A stretch of DNA of 40,217 nt. It comes from an uncultured Colwellia sp. GTDB taxonomy: Bacteria; Pseudomonadota; Gammaproteobacteria; Enterobacterales; Alteromonadaceae. The DNA lies in contig CAJXYE010000042.1 in the NCBI GenBank assembly GCA_913063325.1, forward strand, positions 1-40,217, read 5' to 3'. This document shows, one piece after another, positions 24,007 to 34,700 of the stretch. The stretch's first letter is position 1. Each line of letters starts with the position of its first letter. Under the pieces are notes generated by a model. The model was not told the DNA's origin. It searched no databases and saw nothing but the letters and a program-made list of their open reading frames with translations. The translations under genes and the position numbers were made by a program.

Positions 24007-26195
24007 TGATTTTTTTTAAAAATAAAATAACTAAAGCCGACAAAAATAAACGTATGATAAACCCCTTTATTTTGAGTACAAAGAACGCTTGGTTATTATG
24101 GTTATGCCAATGTTTAAACATTGCGATAATTGCGCTAGAGCTCAGTACTTGGATGTTAGCGATTATTTCATTATCGTTAGCATGGCAGGCGCTGTTGTTA
24201 CACAGCAGCCGAGATAATATTGATAAAATGTCGAGTAAGTCGGCTAATAAAAGTGTTGGCAATACAAAAGCAAGGGTAATATCTCCCATTATATTATCGA
24301 CTTTTGCTTTAATGGGTTGTGTGGTTATTGCTATTACGGCTAAGCAAGTGGGTCTGCTGTTAAGTATGGTGCATTTACTTTGTTTTTCTTATGTACTCAA
24401 AGCCTTTGAATTAAGGGCCCGTAGGGATTTTTATCAATTACTTCTCTTAGGTTTGTTTATTTTAGCTTCGTCACTAATTTTTAGGCAAGATCTTGCTTTT
24501 TCAATGATAACTGTTGCACTATTAGTCATCAATTTAGCGGTATTATTGCAGTTATTTTCATCCCATAAGTCTTTTACAACGAATATCAAAGTGATCGCTA
24601 TCTTATTGGCGCAAAGTACTATTTTGGCGATTGTACTTTTTTTGGTATTTCCTCGGATGTCACCTTTTTGGCAAGTTCCACTGGCAAAATCGGCCGAAAC
24701 AGGATTGTCTGATACCGTTAAACCCGGCGATATAGCAAATTTAACTCGCTCAACTAAATTGGCATTTCGAGCTGATTTTGGACAACAGCAAATACCTGGT
24801 TATTCACAATTATATTGGCGTGCAATGGTGTTAGAAAATTACGATGGTAGACAGTGGAGCAGGCAAAAAACAGCGGGTAAAAGACAAGATAAAACTCACC
24901 GCTTAAAGATAGAGTCAGCCGAACAAGCTCTTCTTTTCGATGCTAATAAAATGGGGGTTTTGCCTTTAAACTATCAAGTGACAGTCGAGCCAAGCTTTCA
25001 AAAATACTTGTTTTCTTTAGCACCTGCGCTTGCCTATGGTGAGAGAAAGGGCATCATTGCCCAAGCTGATTATACTTTTAGCAACGAAAAAATTATCACC
25101 CAAGCTAAATCTTATCAATTAAGCAGTTATTTGACTGTACCATTAGCAATTGAATTATCGCTTAACAGTAAGCAGATAAACTTGAACTACCCAGCAGGGA
25201 GTAATCCAAGACTTGAGCAATTAGCATTACAGTTACAGCATAATTATGTTGATGTTCAAGCAAGAGCACAAGCAATATTAACCCTTATCAACAAAGGAAA
25301 ATATGCTTACACGTTACAGCCTCCGCTACTTAAAAATAACAGCTTAGACCAATTCTTCTTTGATACCCAATCTGGATTTTGTGTGCATTATGCCAGTGCT
25401 TTTACCTTCTTGATGCGCGCTTCAGGCATTCCCGCAAGAATGGTTACTGGCTATTTAGGTGGTGAATTTAATGGTGTTGTTGATGCACAAAAATCGATAA
25501 CAACAGGACATTTAAGTATTTATCAATATGACGCGCATGCCTGGTCTGAAATATGGGTGGCGGGTAAAGGTTGGCTTCGTATTGACCCAACAGGGGCTGT
25601 TGATCCACAACGCGTTAATTCTGGTTGGTCTTCTGAGTTGTTACAAGAGCAGTCAGCATTAAACAATGAGTTATTAAGCTTGTATCAAATGAAGAATAAC
25701 GCCTGGTTAAGAGCAATACGTTTACAATTTGATGCGCTTGATTATCAATGGACCCGATGGGTTATTGGCTTTAACACTAAGCAGCAACTTGATTTATTCA
25801 ACAGCTGGTTTGGCAAAATGGTCTCTTGGAAGTTAGCGTTAATTATGGCTATTTCTTTAGTTGTCAGCATGGTCATGCTTATGTTGTTTTTGCATCTGTT
25901 AAATCGTTCAAAGCGGTCTCAACTCCCTTTAGCTCAGTGGCAAGTTATTTATAAAAAAGCCTTGGGTAAATTAGCAAAACAGGGCTTAAATAAACCTGTT
26001 GCGATGACAGTTAATGATTTTTCAAAAAAGGTAAGAGAGCAATGTCCCGAATTAGCGATCGCCTTTACCCGCTTAAGCGCTAGTTATAGTTGCTTAAGTT
26101 ATAAAGCCTTAACACTGGATGAACAAGATAAATTAATATTAACAATGCAGCGACAATACCGACACTTGCTTCAGACCATGAAAAATAAGCACTAA
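24006..26195 (+). CDS. TgpA-type transmembrane transglutaminase (DUF3488 + transglutaminase core + DUF4129)
   Basis: The protein (729 aa) starts at ATG 24006, overlapping the DUF58 stop (TGATG); an upstream in-frame TTG at 23979 is less likely. The N-terminal part has about six membrane helices (to about residue 220). A periplasmic region carries the transglutaminase-like core with a Cys-His-Asp triad: Cys459 in GFCVHYASAFTFLMRASGIP, His511 in YDAHAWSEIW and Asp527 in WLRIDPTGAVDP. Another membrane helix (about 610-635) and a cytoplasmic tail follow. The Pseudomonas aeruginosa homologue TgpA is a periplasmic transglutaminase important for growth. The natural substrate is not known here. Confidence 0.9.
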   Translation: MIFFKNKITKADKNKRMINPFILSTKNAWLLWLCQCLNIAIIALELSTWMLAIISLSLAWQALLLHSSRDNIDKMSSKSANKSVGNTKARVISPIILSTFALMGCVVIAITAKQVGLLLSMVHLLCFSYVLKAFELRARRDFYQLLLLGLFILASSLIFRQDLAFSMITVALLVINLAVLLQLFSSHKSFTTNIKVIAILLAQSTILAIVLFLVFPRMSPFWQVPLAKSAETGLSDTVKPGDIANLTRSTKLAFRADFGQQQIPGYSQLYWRAMVLENYDGRQWSRQKTAGKRQDKTHRLKIESAEQALLFDANKMGVLPLNYQVTVEPSFQKYLFSLAPALAYGERKGIIAQADYTFSNEKIITQAKSYQLSSYLTVPLAIELSLNSKQINLNYPAGSNPRLEQLALQLQHNYVDVQARAQAILTLINKGKYAYTLQPPLLKNNSLDQFFFDTQSGFCVHYASAFTFLMRASGIPARMVTGYLGGEFNGVVDAQKSITTGHLSIYQYDAHAWSEIWVAGKGWLRIDPTGAVDPQRVNSGWSSELLQEQSALNNELLSLYQMKNNAWLRAIRLQFDALDYQWTRWVIGFNTKQQLDLFNSWFGKMVSWKLALIMAISLVVSMVMLMLFLHLLNRSKRSQLPLAQWQVIYKKALGKLAKQGLNKPVAMTVNDFSKKVREQCPELAIAFTRLSASYSCLSYKALTLDEQDKLILTMQRQYRHLLQTMKNKH

Positions 26196-26398
26196 AAATA
26201 TTTTACATATTTAATTCATAAAATTGAAACAATTAGCCGCTAGCCTACTAATCAAAGATAAAAGTTCCTTGTTGAATGCTCGAATTTTTCCTAAGTTTAA
26301 GGTAATACAAAGTTAAGTTTTAGATAATAAATTAGACTTTTGTATTTAGGTAATTTGTAGTTAAGTTATTTGTGATTTTTAGATACGGAGTGTCGTTT

Positions 26399-26758
26399 AT
26401 GCCACATATTCCAAGTGATTATGATAATGTTTATGAAAAAAAGATGAGTTTAACTGAGCGTTATAGAATGGCGACATTAGTGGCTGTTATCAGTTACTTT
26501 ACCCTCATTGGCTGGGTAGTCGCGATGATTATTTATGATAAACATCAATCATCACTGGCAAGTTTTCATTTACGACAATCTTTAGGTTTAATTATAACGG
26601 GAGCGATCCTCTCATTGATTCCTTTAGTCGGCTGGGTGTTAAATATTGGTGTTATATTAGCTTGGGCCGTAGGCATTTATGCTGCGATTCAGGGACAAGA
26701 ATACAAAGTACCCTTGTTAGGTGATTTTTATCAGCAGCACCTAGACTTTATTCAATAA
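26399..26758 (+). CDS. DUF4870 family small membrane protein
   Basis: The start at ATG 26399 has CGGAG 9 nt upstream; an in-frame start at 26372 lacks one. The 119-residue protein has two or three hydrophobic segments (about 24-45, 62-82 and 82-102) and the family pattern FHLRQSLGLIITG..LSLIPLVGWVLNIGVILAW. Its end resembles Q.YKVPLLGDF. Its role is unknown. It lies 203 bp after the TgpA gene, so it may have its own promoter; a MITE copy begins 4 bp after its stop codon. Confidence 0.82.
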   Translation: MPHIPSDYDNVYEKKMSLTERYRMATLVAVISYFTLIGWVVAMIIYDKHQSSLASFHLRQSLGLIITGAILSLIPLVGWVLNIGVILAWAVGIYAAIQGQEYKVPLLGDFYQQHLDFIQ

Positions 26759-26762
26759 ACTA

Positions 26763-27027
26763 ATACCAATTTGATTAAATTTCTTCCCAACTCAGAGCTG
26801 TATTAGCTAGCTTATAACAAGTAAAATTGATTAAACATAGTCATTCTATATTTTATAAGTTTTGTGCAGTTATCAGTTTGCTAATAAGCTCCCAAAGGGC
26901 GAGTTTAAAAGGCTTACATGCTGCGTTATTGATTTTGACAAGGGAATAACCATTCTCTGCAATCAATGCCTTGCCTTTAAGCCTTTTATTTCTCGCTGAG
27001 TGGGAAAGAACTCAATCAACTTGGTAT
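26763..27027 (+). mobile_element. 265-bp MITE-like element, copy 2 (between DUF4870 gene and recC)
   Basis: It starts ATACCAATTTGATTAAAT and ends TCAATCAACTTGGTAT. The length is identical to the other two copies, and it is very similar to the reverse complement of 18132-18396. The internal palindromic core spans about 26905-26990 (AAAAGGCTTACATG to CCTTTAAGCCTTTT). It occupies most of the 394-bp gap before recC. Its right end reads TTGGTATAAA, close to an extended -10 promoter element, directed toward recC. Confidence 0.92.
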
Positions 27028-27152
27028 AAAACTCTAATTAGTTAACAAATAGCTAACTGATTTTACTAGTCTTCCTCTACGCCTTGTGGTTAAATTTGTC
27101 TTTATTTTTGTCATCAAAATTAAGCTGAAATTTAGCTCACTAAGGCGTTATC

Positions 27153-30100
27153 TTGATCCACCTTTATCCAGCCAACAAAATGGAAAATTTGTTGCTCCTG
27201 CTCAACAAAATTTCACAAATTTCTCCCCTAGGTGTATTCAATCAAGAAGTCATTGTGGTGCAAAATGCCGGCATGCAACATTGGCTTAACTTAGCGATTG
27301 CCAAAGAACGTGGTATTAGCATGAATATGCGTTACGCGTTACCTGCTCAGTTTTTATGGAAGTTAATCAGGTCACTAGCTAGCGACGATAAAGTACCTGA
27401 TCAGTCACCTTACTCCCGAGAAGTACTTTGTTGGCGTATTCATGAAATATTAGCTCGTGATTCAGTCATCAATGATGATGATTTCAGTCAAGCTACCCAT
27501 TATTGGCGTGGTGAGGAAGCTGACGGAAATACCCCTAAAGAAGGCAAACATGCACAGTTAAAACGCTATCAATTGGCAACACAATTAGCCGATTTATATG
27601 AGCAATATTTAATCTTTAGACCACAGTGGTTAGACAATTGGCAACAAGGTAACTTTGAACTTAAGGGCTTGGAAAATATTTCAGCTTCGGAGCATAAGTG
27701 GCAAGGTAAATTATGGTGTTTGTTAATCGAACAATTAGCTTATAATCCTGTTGAATTAATGCACGATGCTATTGCTAATATTAAAGAGAAAAAAGAACTT
27801 ATTCCGCCACGCATTAGTTTCTTTGGCCTTAATACCATGGCGCCGATGTGGTTAGATTTTATCAATGCCTTAAGTAAGCATGTTGAAGTGCATTTCTTTC
27901 ACCTTAACCCCTGTTTTTCTTACTGGGGCGATGTAGTGACTGAAAAATATGCTTTAAATAAATTATGTAAATGGTCAGATGGCGTTTTACCCGAGGAAAT
28001 GGATGTTCATAGTTTTGTCGGTAACCCTTTATTAGCCAATTTAGGCCAGCAGGGCCGTGAATTTATCTCAATGTTACAAGATTACAGTACCATTGATATC
28101 GATTTATTTGAGCAAGCTAAGAGCGGACAGTCAGTCAATGATCAGGGTGAGCTAATTACCCCAGAAGAAACTAGCGTTTTACATAAATTACAAAATGATA
28201 TTCTTGAACTGACTGACGCACGAGCACCCACAGAAGGTAAGGGGAATAATGCTAAAGAAGCACAACACGATGATTCCATTGTTATCACCAGCTGTCACAG
28301 TGCATTACGTGAAGTTCAAGCATTACACGATTATTTATTGCATCAATTTAACCAAGACAAAAGTTTAACACCTAAAGACATCTTGGTAATGTGTCCGCAA
28401 ATTGAAGAATATGCCCCGTATGTCAATGCAGTGTTTACCCGGGGTTGGCAAGATATCGCAGGTGAGGTACCACCGTTGCCTTGCTCTATTGCTGATCGTA
28501 GTGCAAAAGATAGTGATCCTTTAGTTGCCGCTTTTACTGAACTCCTTACATTGCCTGATAGCCGTTTTGGTGTATCACAATTATTAGCCTTTTTACGCTT
28601 ACCCGCCATGGCGACTAAGTTTTCGATCAATAGCGAAGACCTAGCTAAAATTTCAGCTTGGCTTGAACAGGCGACGGTACATTGGGGCCTAGATTTAACC
28701 CATAAACAGTCTTTGTTAGGACAAGAGGCAAACGCTTCATTTACTTGGCAACAAGGCTTGTCACGCTTACTGCGTGGTTTCGCTCATGGTGATAGTGAGC
28801 AAGTTTATCAACAACAACTGCTATTGAGTAATGTAGAAGGCAGCGATGGCGTATTACTTGGCCAATTAATGCTCTTTATCGAGCAATTACATAGTTTCAG
28901 TGAAAACTTACAGCGTTCACGAAGCGCGAGTCAATGGCAATGCTTTTTACTCGATCAGTTAGAGCATTTATTTAGCCGAGTTGATGGTGACAACGTCAGC
29001 AATGAAAATAGTTTAATGGTGATTGAGAAAGCCATTGCCGGACTAGTAGAGCATTGCCACCATGCACATTTTGAAGATGATATATCACTGTTAATTATTG
29101 TTGATTACCTATCACAGCATTTTAGTCAGGGTGATGCCAGCAAACAATTTATGGTTGGGCAGGTAACGTTCTGCTCTATGTTACCTATGCGTAGTATTCC
29201 TTTTAAAGTGATTGCTGTATTGGGTTTAAATGATGGGCAGTTTCCTCGCCAGCGACAAGCCTTAGGGTTTGATCTGATGTCGCTATCTAAAGCAGAGTTA
29301 GGGGATAGATCACGCCGTGGTGACGACCGATACTTATTTCTTGAAGCTATTATATCTGCAAGAAACTCGTTATACCTGAGCTATCAAGGTCGCAATATCA
29401 AGAATAATAAAGAAAAAGAGCCTTCACTTGTTGTAAAAGAGCTAATGGAATATTTAGCACAAGGTTATGGCTGGAACTTTAACGAAGAGTCTGATGAAGG
29501 CAATGCAGAAGAAGGTGAAACAGAGCAAGAAAAGTCAGCTATCTATCAGTTAGCTATGCAAGCCTTTAGTCCGCAAAACTATCAAGGTAAATGGCCAAGT
29601 TTCGATGCAAACTGGTTGGCATTGGGGAAAAGTTCAGTCATTGATGACAAATCTTTAGTAGAAGAGTCAGTTATCTCTATAGATATATCTCCTGCCACAG
29701 CAGAGCAATCCGATGAACTGAGTTTATCTTGCCAGCAATTAATCCGATTTTATCAGCATCCTGCGAAGATGTTTGCCCAACAGCAACTGAATTTACATTT
29801 TGATAATAACAATACGCTGCTTGAAGATGTTGAGCCCTTTAGTGTTAATCATTTACAAAGCTATTTATTACGACAAGATTTACTCAGTGCAGCTTTGAGC
29901 AACCCATCGAGCAAAGATGAGTCAGAGCAGGTATTAACTCGTGCACAGCTATCAGGTAAATTTCCTGACTTACCGACAACCAATACTCTGTTTAATGATT
30001 ATCAGCACGATGTGGCGCAGTTTAGCGATGAAATCAGCAAACTTGACTGTGATAACCCAGAGCCTATCGACTGTAATCTAGTGCTTAAAGTTGAAGGTGT

Positions 30101-30722
30101 TAATATTTCACTGAGTACAAAATTGGCGGTTAAAAATAACGTGTTAGTGCACTATCGTAGCTCAAGCGCAAAAGCGAAAGATAAATTTGTTATGTATTTT
30201 CATCAACTTGTCATTCAGGTATGGCAGCAACAAGCTATTGCCAATAACAGCACAGAAAGTAAAGATGAACACGCGCTTAAACTGCAGCAAGTGACTGAGA
30301 CTATTGGTTTATATTTTAATACCAAAGCACAAAAAGTGGAGCAGTTCGCAGTATCAAATATTGCTGATGCACAATCAAAACTCATCAAACTTATTAAGAT
30401 GTTTTTTAAAGGCCAACAACAAGTACTCTTACTTAACGGTGAATTAGCAGAGCAGGTGTTTACTAAAAAACGCGGCCAGCTTGTTGAAATGACACAAGCA
30501 CGTTTTGAAGGTTTGTGGTTAGGCGATATGAGCACACGTGGATTAAGCGATGATGAATATCTGAATTATTTTTGGCCAGAATGTCCTCAGTACCATAATC
30601 ACCAGGCTGATATTGAGCTTATCTATCAGGACTTATATGACGTTGTCGTTAAAAAAGCAGCCAAGAAGGCCAGCAAAAATACTGCTAAGTTATCTACTAG
30701 TGCTAGCAAGGAAGCAAAATAA
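27153..30722 (+). CDS. recC: Exodeoxyribonuclease V gamma chain, RecC
   Basis: This is the Chi-recognition subunit of the RecBCD helicase-nuclease, which processes double-strand breaks for recombination. The 1189-residue chain begins at TTG 27153 with AAGGCG upstream. The first residues MIHLYPANKMENL align with the E. coli RecC start (M-L-R-V-Y-H-S-N-R), which supports that codon. Typical features include VVQNAGMQHWLNLAIAKERG, SFFGLNTMAPMWLDF, EVQALHDYLLHQF, ILVMCPQIEEYAPYV, VTFCSMLPMRSIPFKVIAVL and LNDGQFPR. The TAA stop overlaps the recB ATG by one base. It is slightly longer than the E. coli protein. Confidence 0.94.
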   Translation: MIHLYPANKMENLLLLLNKISQISPLGVFNQEVIVVQNAGMQHWLNLAIAKERGISMNMRYALPAQFLWKLIRSLASDDKVPDQSPYSREVLCWRIHEILARDSVINDDDFSQATHYWRGEEADGNTPKEGKHAQLKRYQLATQLADLYEQYLIFRPQWLDNWQQGNFELKGLENISASEHKWQGKLWCLLIEQLAYNPVELMHDAIANIKEKKELIPPRISFFGLNTMAPMWLDFINALSKHVEVHFFHLNPCFSYWGDVVTEKYALNKLCKWSDGVLPEEMDVHSFVGNPLLANLGQQGREFISMLQDYSTIDIDLFEQAKSGQSVNDQGELITPEETSVLHKLQNDILELTDARAPTEGKGNNAKEAQHDDSIVITSCHSALREVQALHDYLLHQFNQDKSLTPKDILVMCPQIEEYAPYVNAVFTRGWQDIAGEVPPLPCSIADRSAKDSDPLVAAFTELLTLPDSRFGVSQLLAFLRLPAMATKFSINSEDLAKISAWLEQATVHWGLDLTHKQSLLGQEANASFTWQQGLSRLLRGFAHGDSEQVYQQQLLLSNVEGSDGVLLGQLMLFIEQLHSFSENLQRSRSASQWQCFLLDQLEHLFSRVDGDNVSNENSLMVIEKAIAGLVEHCHHAHFEDDISLLIIVDYLSQHFSQGDASKQFMVGQVTFCSMLPMRSIPFKVIAVLGLNDGQFPRQRQALGFDLMSLSKAELGDRSRRGDDRYLFLEAIISARNSLYLSYQGRNIKNNKEKEPSLVVKELMEYLAQGYGWNFNEESDEGNAEEGETEQEKSAIYQLAMQAFSPQNYQGKWPSFDANWLALGKSSVIDDKSLVEESVISIDISPATAEQSDELSLSCQQLIRFYQHPAKMFAQQQLNLHFDNNNTLLEDVEPFSVNHLQSYLLRQDLLSAALSNPSSKDESEQVLTRAQLSGKFPDLPTTNTLFNDYQHDVAQFSDEISKLDCDNPEPIDCNLVLKVEGVNISLSTKLAVKNNVLVHYRSSSAKAKDKFVMYFHQLVIQVWQQQAIANNSTESKDEHALKLQQVTETIGLYFNTKAQKVEQFAVSNIADAQSKLIKLIKMFFKGQQQVLLLNGELAEQVFTKKRGQLVEMTQARFEGLWLGDMSTRGLSDDEYLNYFWPECPQYHNHQADIELIYQDLYDVVVKKAAKKASKNTAKLSTSASKEAK

Positions 30723-33700
30723 TGACTGAACCAACAATTACCTCTAAACCGAAAAGTACCACACAAACTATCGATGCTGCTTCCAATTCAATTCAGTTAA
30801 AAAACCTCGATGCATCGACCATTAAATTAACGGGTAAACACCTGATAGAAGCCAGTGCTGGTACGGGTAAAACCTATAATATTACCCGTATATATTTACG
30901 TTTGTTGCTGGAACGCGAGTTAACGGTTGAACAAATTCTGTTAATGACATTTACCAAAGATGCCACGCAAGAATTACGTGGTCGAATTGATACCTTTATT
31001 CGTTTAGCCCTAAAAGATTGGGATGAGTTGTGTGTTACCGATCCTTACTTTACTACGCTTGATAAAAGTATAGAAAAATCGAAACGTGAATTTTTATTAA
31101 AACGCGCGTTATTGTTTTTAGATGAAGCCGCTATATTTACCATCCATGGCTTTTGTCAGCGGGTATTAAATCAATATGCCTTTACTAGTGGTTTACCCTT
31201 TAATGCCAATATGGCGGCTAATTCGTCTGAAATAACCCTACAGGTTTGCCAAGATTGGTACCGTAGTTTAGCCAAATCAGACGATAACAGTTTTATGTTA
31301 CTCGCTAGCTTTTGGGCGACCCCTGATAGTTTTGTTTCTAGCTTTAGCAAAGCCATAGGTCATACTGGCGATTTGTCTGTTGTTGATGTTGAAAGTATTG
31401 AAGCGGAGTTTATTGCGCTAGTCCGTCTTGCAGCACAAGCGTTAAGCGCGAACAGTGATTTATTTGAAAATGCCTTAATACTGGTTAAGAAGGGCGCTGA
31501 TCAAGAAAAAAGGCGTAGCGAGCTGGCGCAATTATGTGCTTGGCTTGAAAGTATTATCAATGAAGAGCACTCACTGCTTGATGTTGGTGAGGGTAAGGTC
31601 AAAATGCCCGACGGCTTTTTTGATGGTAAACGTTACGCGAGATCGAGCTATAAAGCCGAGCTTCTTGAAGCTTTTGCAGCGGTAAAGGAAGTAAAAGAGC
31701 AAGTTAAAAAAATTGCTAATAAAATAAATAAAGCTAAAGCGTACGCTATTGTTAAGTCGGGTATTTACACTATTCGACAACAAGTCATCGAACAGAAACA
31801 AGCGCTGAACTTATTAGACTTTGACGACCTTATCAATACCTTAGCTAATTGTCTTAGTTCGGACATCTTGATAGATGCAAGCTCAAGCGATGAGCTATCA
31901 AACGAAGACAAAACAAGTGATGAAAGCTCTAACTTACTAGCGCAACAGTTACTGGCACAATACCCTGTCGCCTTAATCGATGAGTTTCAAGATACGGATC
32001 CTAAGCAATTCGGCATTTTACAAGCCATTTATTATGGCTACAATGCTAAAAAATCCAATGCAGGATTATTCCTTATTGGCGATCCAAAGCAGGCTATTTA
32101 TGGCTTTCGTGGTGGTGACATTTTTGCCTATTTAAATGCCCGTAGCGGCTGCGACTATCATTGGTTGATGGACACTAATTGGCGCTCATCCCCTGAAGTG
32201 ATTGCCGGTTATAATCAGTTTTTTACTTATAAGCGTAATGAGTCACCTCAGAGTAATGAGGCTTTAAACGAACAAGCACAGAGCCAACAAGGCGAAAGTG
32301 TCTTTGGTTTTGGTATCCCGTATTCTCCCGTCTTAGCGGGTAAAAAATCGAAACTAGCCAAGCAAGATACACAAGAACAAACTTCTGACGAACAAATCAT
32401 TCAAGACAGTGATAAAGCACTGCAATTTATTCACTTTACCAATAAAGAAAATGATAGAAACAATGCCGATAGCGATACTAAGCCTCAAGGTGACAAAGTG
32501 AGTCAAGGTAGTCGACCTATGTTGGCTAACTGGTGTGCTAATGAAATTGTCTCCTTACTCGCTAAAAAAGAAGCATCAGCAATAGCTCAGGTAAAACCAA
32601 AAGATATCGCTATCTTAGTCAGAGATGGCGCGGAAGCTCGCGATATAAAACATGCTTTGCAACAAGCAGGGCTAGATAGTGTGTTTCTATCCGACAGAGC
32701 CAACTTATTTCATTCCGAGCAAGCTAAGCAGTTATTAGGTTTACTTAAAGGGGTGTTATTACCAGAAAATGAACGACTATTTGTCGCCGCGCTGTCCTGT
32801 GGTTTATTAGGTTTTGATGCGAAAAAACTGCATCAACTGCAGCAAGACGAAATGGCTTATCAAACACTGAAATTTGCTTTTGTCGATTATCGAACGCAAT
32901 GGCAACGTCAAGGTTTTATAACCATGGCTATTAATTTGATGCACAACTTACTCGATGTGCCGCAGAACAATAAAGATCGTTGTTTGACGAATGTACTGCA
33001 TTTATTTGAGATTTTACAAGCGGCGAGTGTTCGATTAAGCCAAGGGCAAGAACTACTTCATTGGTTTGAGCAGCAATGCCATCTAGAAACCAATGACGTT
33101 GAAGCAGAGCTACGGTTAGAGAGTGACGGTGACCTTATTCGTTTGATAACTCAACATGGCTGTAAAGGCCTAGAGTTTCCTTATGTCTTTATTCCTTTTG
33201 CCTGTCGTCATAAAGATCCGCTTAAGTTTGGCAACAAATCGGTAAGTTATCTTGAATATCATGATAAAAACGGCGACCTATGCCTGAGCCTCGATGGTTC
33301 AAAAGAAGCTAAAAAATCCATGAGTAATGAAGCTTATGCTGAAAGTATTCGTTTGCTGTATGTTGCCATAACAAGAGCCGAGCGACGATGTTATGTGCTG
33401 TGTTGTGCTTTTGATAATTATCATTTATCTCCCCTAGGTAAAACATTGCAGTTTCAAGAGCAAGATAGCATTATCAAACCACTACAAGCACTTAGACAAA
33501 GTGCTGAGCATGCTATAGGTGTTCGTGAGGTTGATCTAGATTGTGCTATTGACCTTGAAGAAACTGATAAAGCGGCATTAAATCGCTCAGACAGCTCAAG
33601 TAAGTTAAATAATTCAGACAACACAGCGGTAAGTAAATTTAGTGGTAAAATAGAGCGAGATTGGTGGTTAAGTTCATTCTCAGCGTTAAGTCGTAATATT

Positions 33701-34699
33701 CGCCATGCCGGTATTTCTAATCCAGATAGAGATACAGACACGGCAACTAGTCAGTTAGCAACTTCAACGATAGAAGTTGTTGAAGCTAACGAAGAGAAAA
33801 TTTGCTTTAAATTAGCTAAAGGGGCTCATACAGGTAACTTATTGCACGATATTTTAGAACAAACCGATTTCAATAACCCAGATTGGCATGAGAGCATGGA
33901 AAAACCATTGCTAGCGTATGGAGAGTTAAATGCCAGTAATGCTAATACCGCAACCAATCAAAGTACTTTATTTACGTCTGATGATTTAATTGTCTGGTTA
34001 GAAGAAGTGCTTAGCGCGCCATTTATTATTGGTAATGCTACGGGTACTGCTACCGATACATTTATCGGTGATAATAGCGACAATCAAACGTTGGGATCTC
34101 TTGGAGAACTTGGTAACCATAAAACACTCAGGGAAAGTGAATTTTATTTTCCTATGCAAGGTGAGGGTACTGGCGCGTTAGCTAATTTGCTAACCGATCA
34201 CCGAAATAGTGCCCAGCGTAATGATACCTTGAGTAACACCTTAAGATACCCGGTAATGTTACCAAGTTATAAAAAGTTATCAGGTATGATGCATGGTTTT
34301 ATCGATTTAATTTTTGAATACCAAGGTAAATATTACTTATGTGATTATAAATCCAGTCACTTAGGCGATACCCATGAAGATTATCAATTTGATGCTTTGC
34401 TTGATAATGTTGAGAAAAATTATTATGACTTACAATACCTTATATATTCATTAGCGCTACATAGGTATTTAAAACAAACCTTGCTTGATTATGATATTAA
34501 CCAACATTTTGGTGGCGTGTATTACTTATATTTACGGGGTATGACGACAGCTCCAGAGCATCAAGGTGCAGGGGTTTATTATCGAAAAATTACCGAGCAA
34601 GAAATTAATAATTTGGACGCGCTATTTTCTAATGGCGATGCAGAGCAGCAAACGGCTTCTCAACAAAGCAATACCCAGAAAAATAGTGAGGAAGCGTAA
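30722..34699 (+). CDS. recB: Exodeoxyribonuclease V beta chain, RecB
   Basis: This is the 3'-5' helicase and nuclease subunit. In order: Walker A EASAGTGKTYN (residues 43-53), motif Ia MTFTKDATQELRGRI, FTIHGFCQRVL, Walker B LIDEFQDTDPKQF (about 418), IGDPKQAIYGFRGGDIFAY, THGCKGLEFPYVFIP, and motif VI RLLYVAITRAERR. The C-terminal nuclease domain has GNLLHDILE and the catalytic LCDYKSSHLG (about 1206). At 1325 residues it is longer than E. coli RecB (1180), through hydrophilic Ser/Asn/Asp-rich insertions between the motifs (near 385-405, 510-600 and 950-1020). All catalytic motifs look intact. The gene is fused in translation to recC by a TAATG overlap. Confidence 0.95.
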   Translation: MTEPTITSKPKSTTQTIDAASNSIQLKNLDASTIKLTGKHLIEASAGTGKTYNITRIYLRLLLERELTVEQILLMTFTKDATQELRGRIDTFIRLALKDWDELCVTDPYFTTLDKSIEKSKREFLLKRALLFLDEAAIFTIHGFCQRVLNQYAFTSGLPFNANMAANSSEITLQVCQDWYRSLAKSDDNSFMLLASFWATPDSFVSSFSKAIGHTGDLSVVDVESIEAEFIALVRLAAQALSANSDLFENALILVKKGADQEKRRSELAQLCAWLESIINEEHSLLDVGEGKVKMPDGFFDGKRYARSSYKAELLEAFAAVKEVKEQVKKIANKINKAKAYAIVKSGIYTIRQQVIEQKQALNLLDFDDLINTLANCLSSDILIDASSSDELSNEDKTSDESSNLLAQQLLAQYPVALIDEFQDTDPKQFGILQAIYYGYNAKKSNAGLFLIGDPKQAIYGFRGGDIFAYLNARSGCDYHWLMDTNWRSSPEVIAGYNQFFTYKRNESPQSNEALNEQAQSQQGESVFGFGIPYSPVLAGKKSKLAKQDTQEQTSDEQIIQDSDKALQFIHFTNKENDRNNADSDTKPQGDKVSQGSRPMLANWCANEIVSLLAKKEASAIAQVKPKDIAILVRDGAEARDIKHALQQAGLDSVFLSDRANLFHSEQAKQLLGLLKGVLLPENERLFVAALSCGLLGFDAKKLHQLQQDEMAYQTLKFAFVDYRTQWQRQGFITMAINLMHNLLDVPQNNKDRCLTNVLHLFEILQAASVRLSQGQELLHWFEQQCHLETNDVEAELRLESDGDLIRLITQHGCKGLEFPYVFIPFACRHKDPLKFGNKSVSYLEYHDKNGDLCLSLDGSKEAKKSMSNEAYAESIRLLYVAITRAERRCYVLCCAFDNYHLSPLGKTLQFQEQDSIIKPLQALRQSAEHAIGVREVDLDCAIDLEETDKAALNRSDSSSKLNNSDNTAVSKFSGKIERDWWLSSFSALSRNIRHAGISNPDRDTDTATSQLATSTIEVVEANEEKICFKLAKGAHTGNLLHDILEQTDFNNPDWHESMEKPLLAYGELNASNANTATNQSTLFTSDDLIVWLEEVLSAPFIIGNATGTATDTFIGDNSDNQTLGSLGELGNHKTLRESEFYFPMQGEGTGALANLLTDHRNSAQRNDTLSNTLRYPVMLPSYKKLSGMMHGFIDLIFEYQGKYYLCDYKSSHLGDTHEDYQFDALLDNVEKNYYDLQYLIYSLALHRYLKQTLLDYDINQHFGGVYYLYLRGMTTAPEHQGAGVYYRKITEQEINNLDALFSNGDAEQQTASQQSNTQKNSEEA

Positions 34700-34700
34700 C

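Noticed and set aside
34566..34700. 45 extra codons at the start of recD inside recB
   Set aside because: The stretch lies within the conserved recB coding region, and the ATG at 34701 has a good GAGGAA ribosome site.
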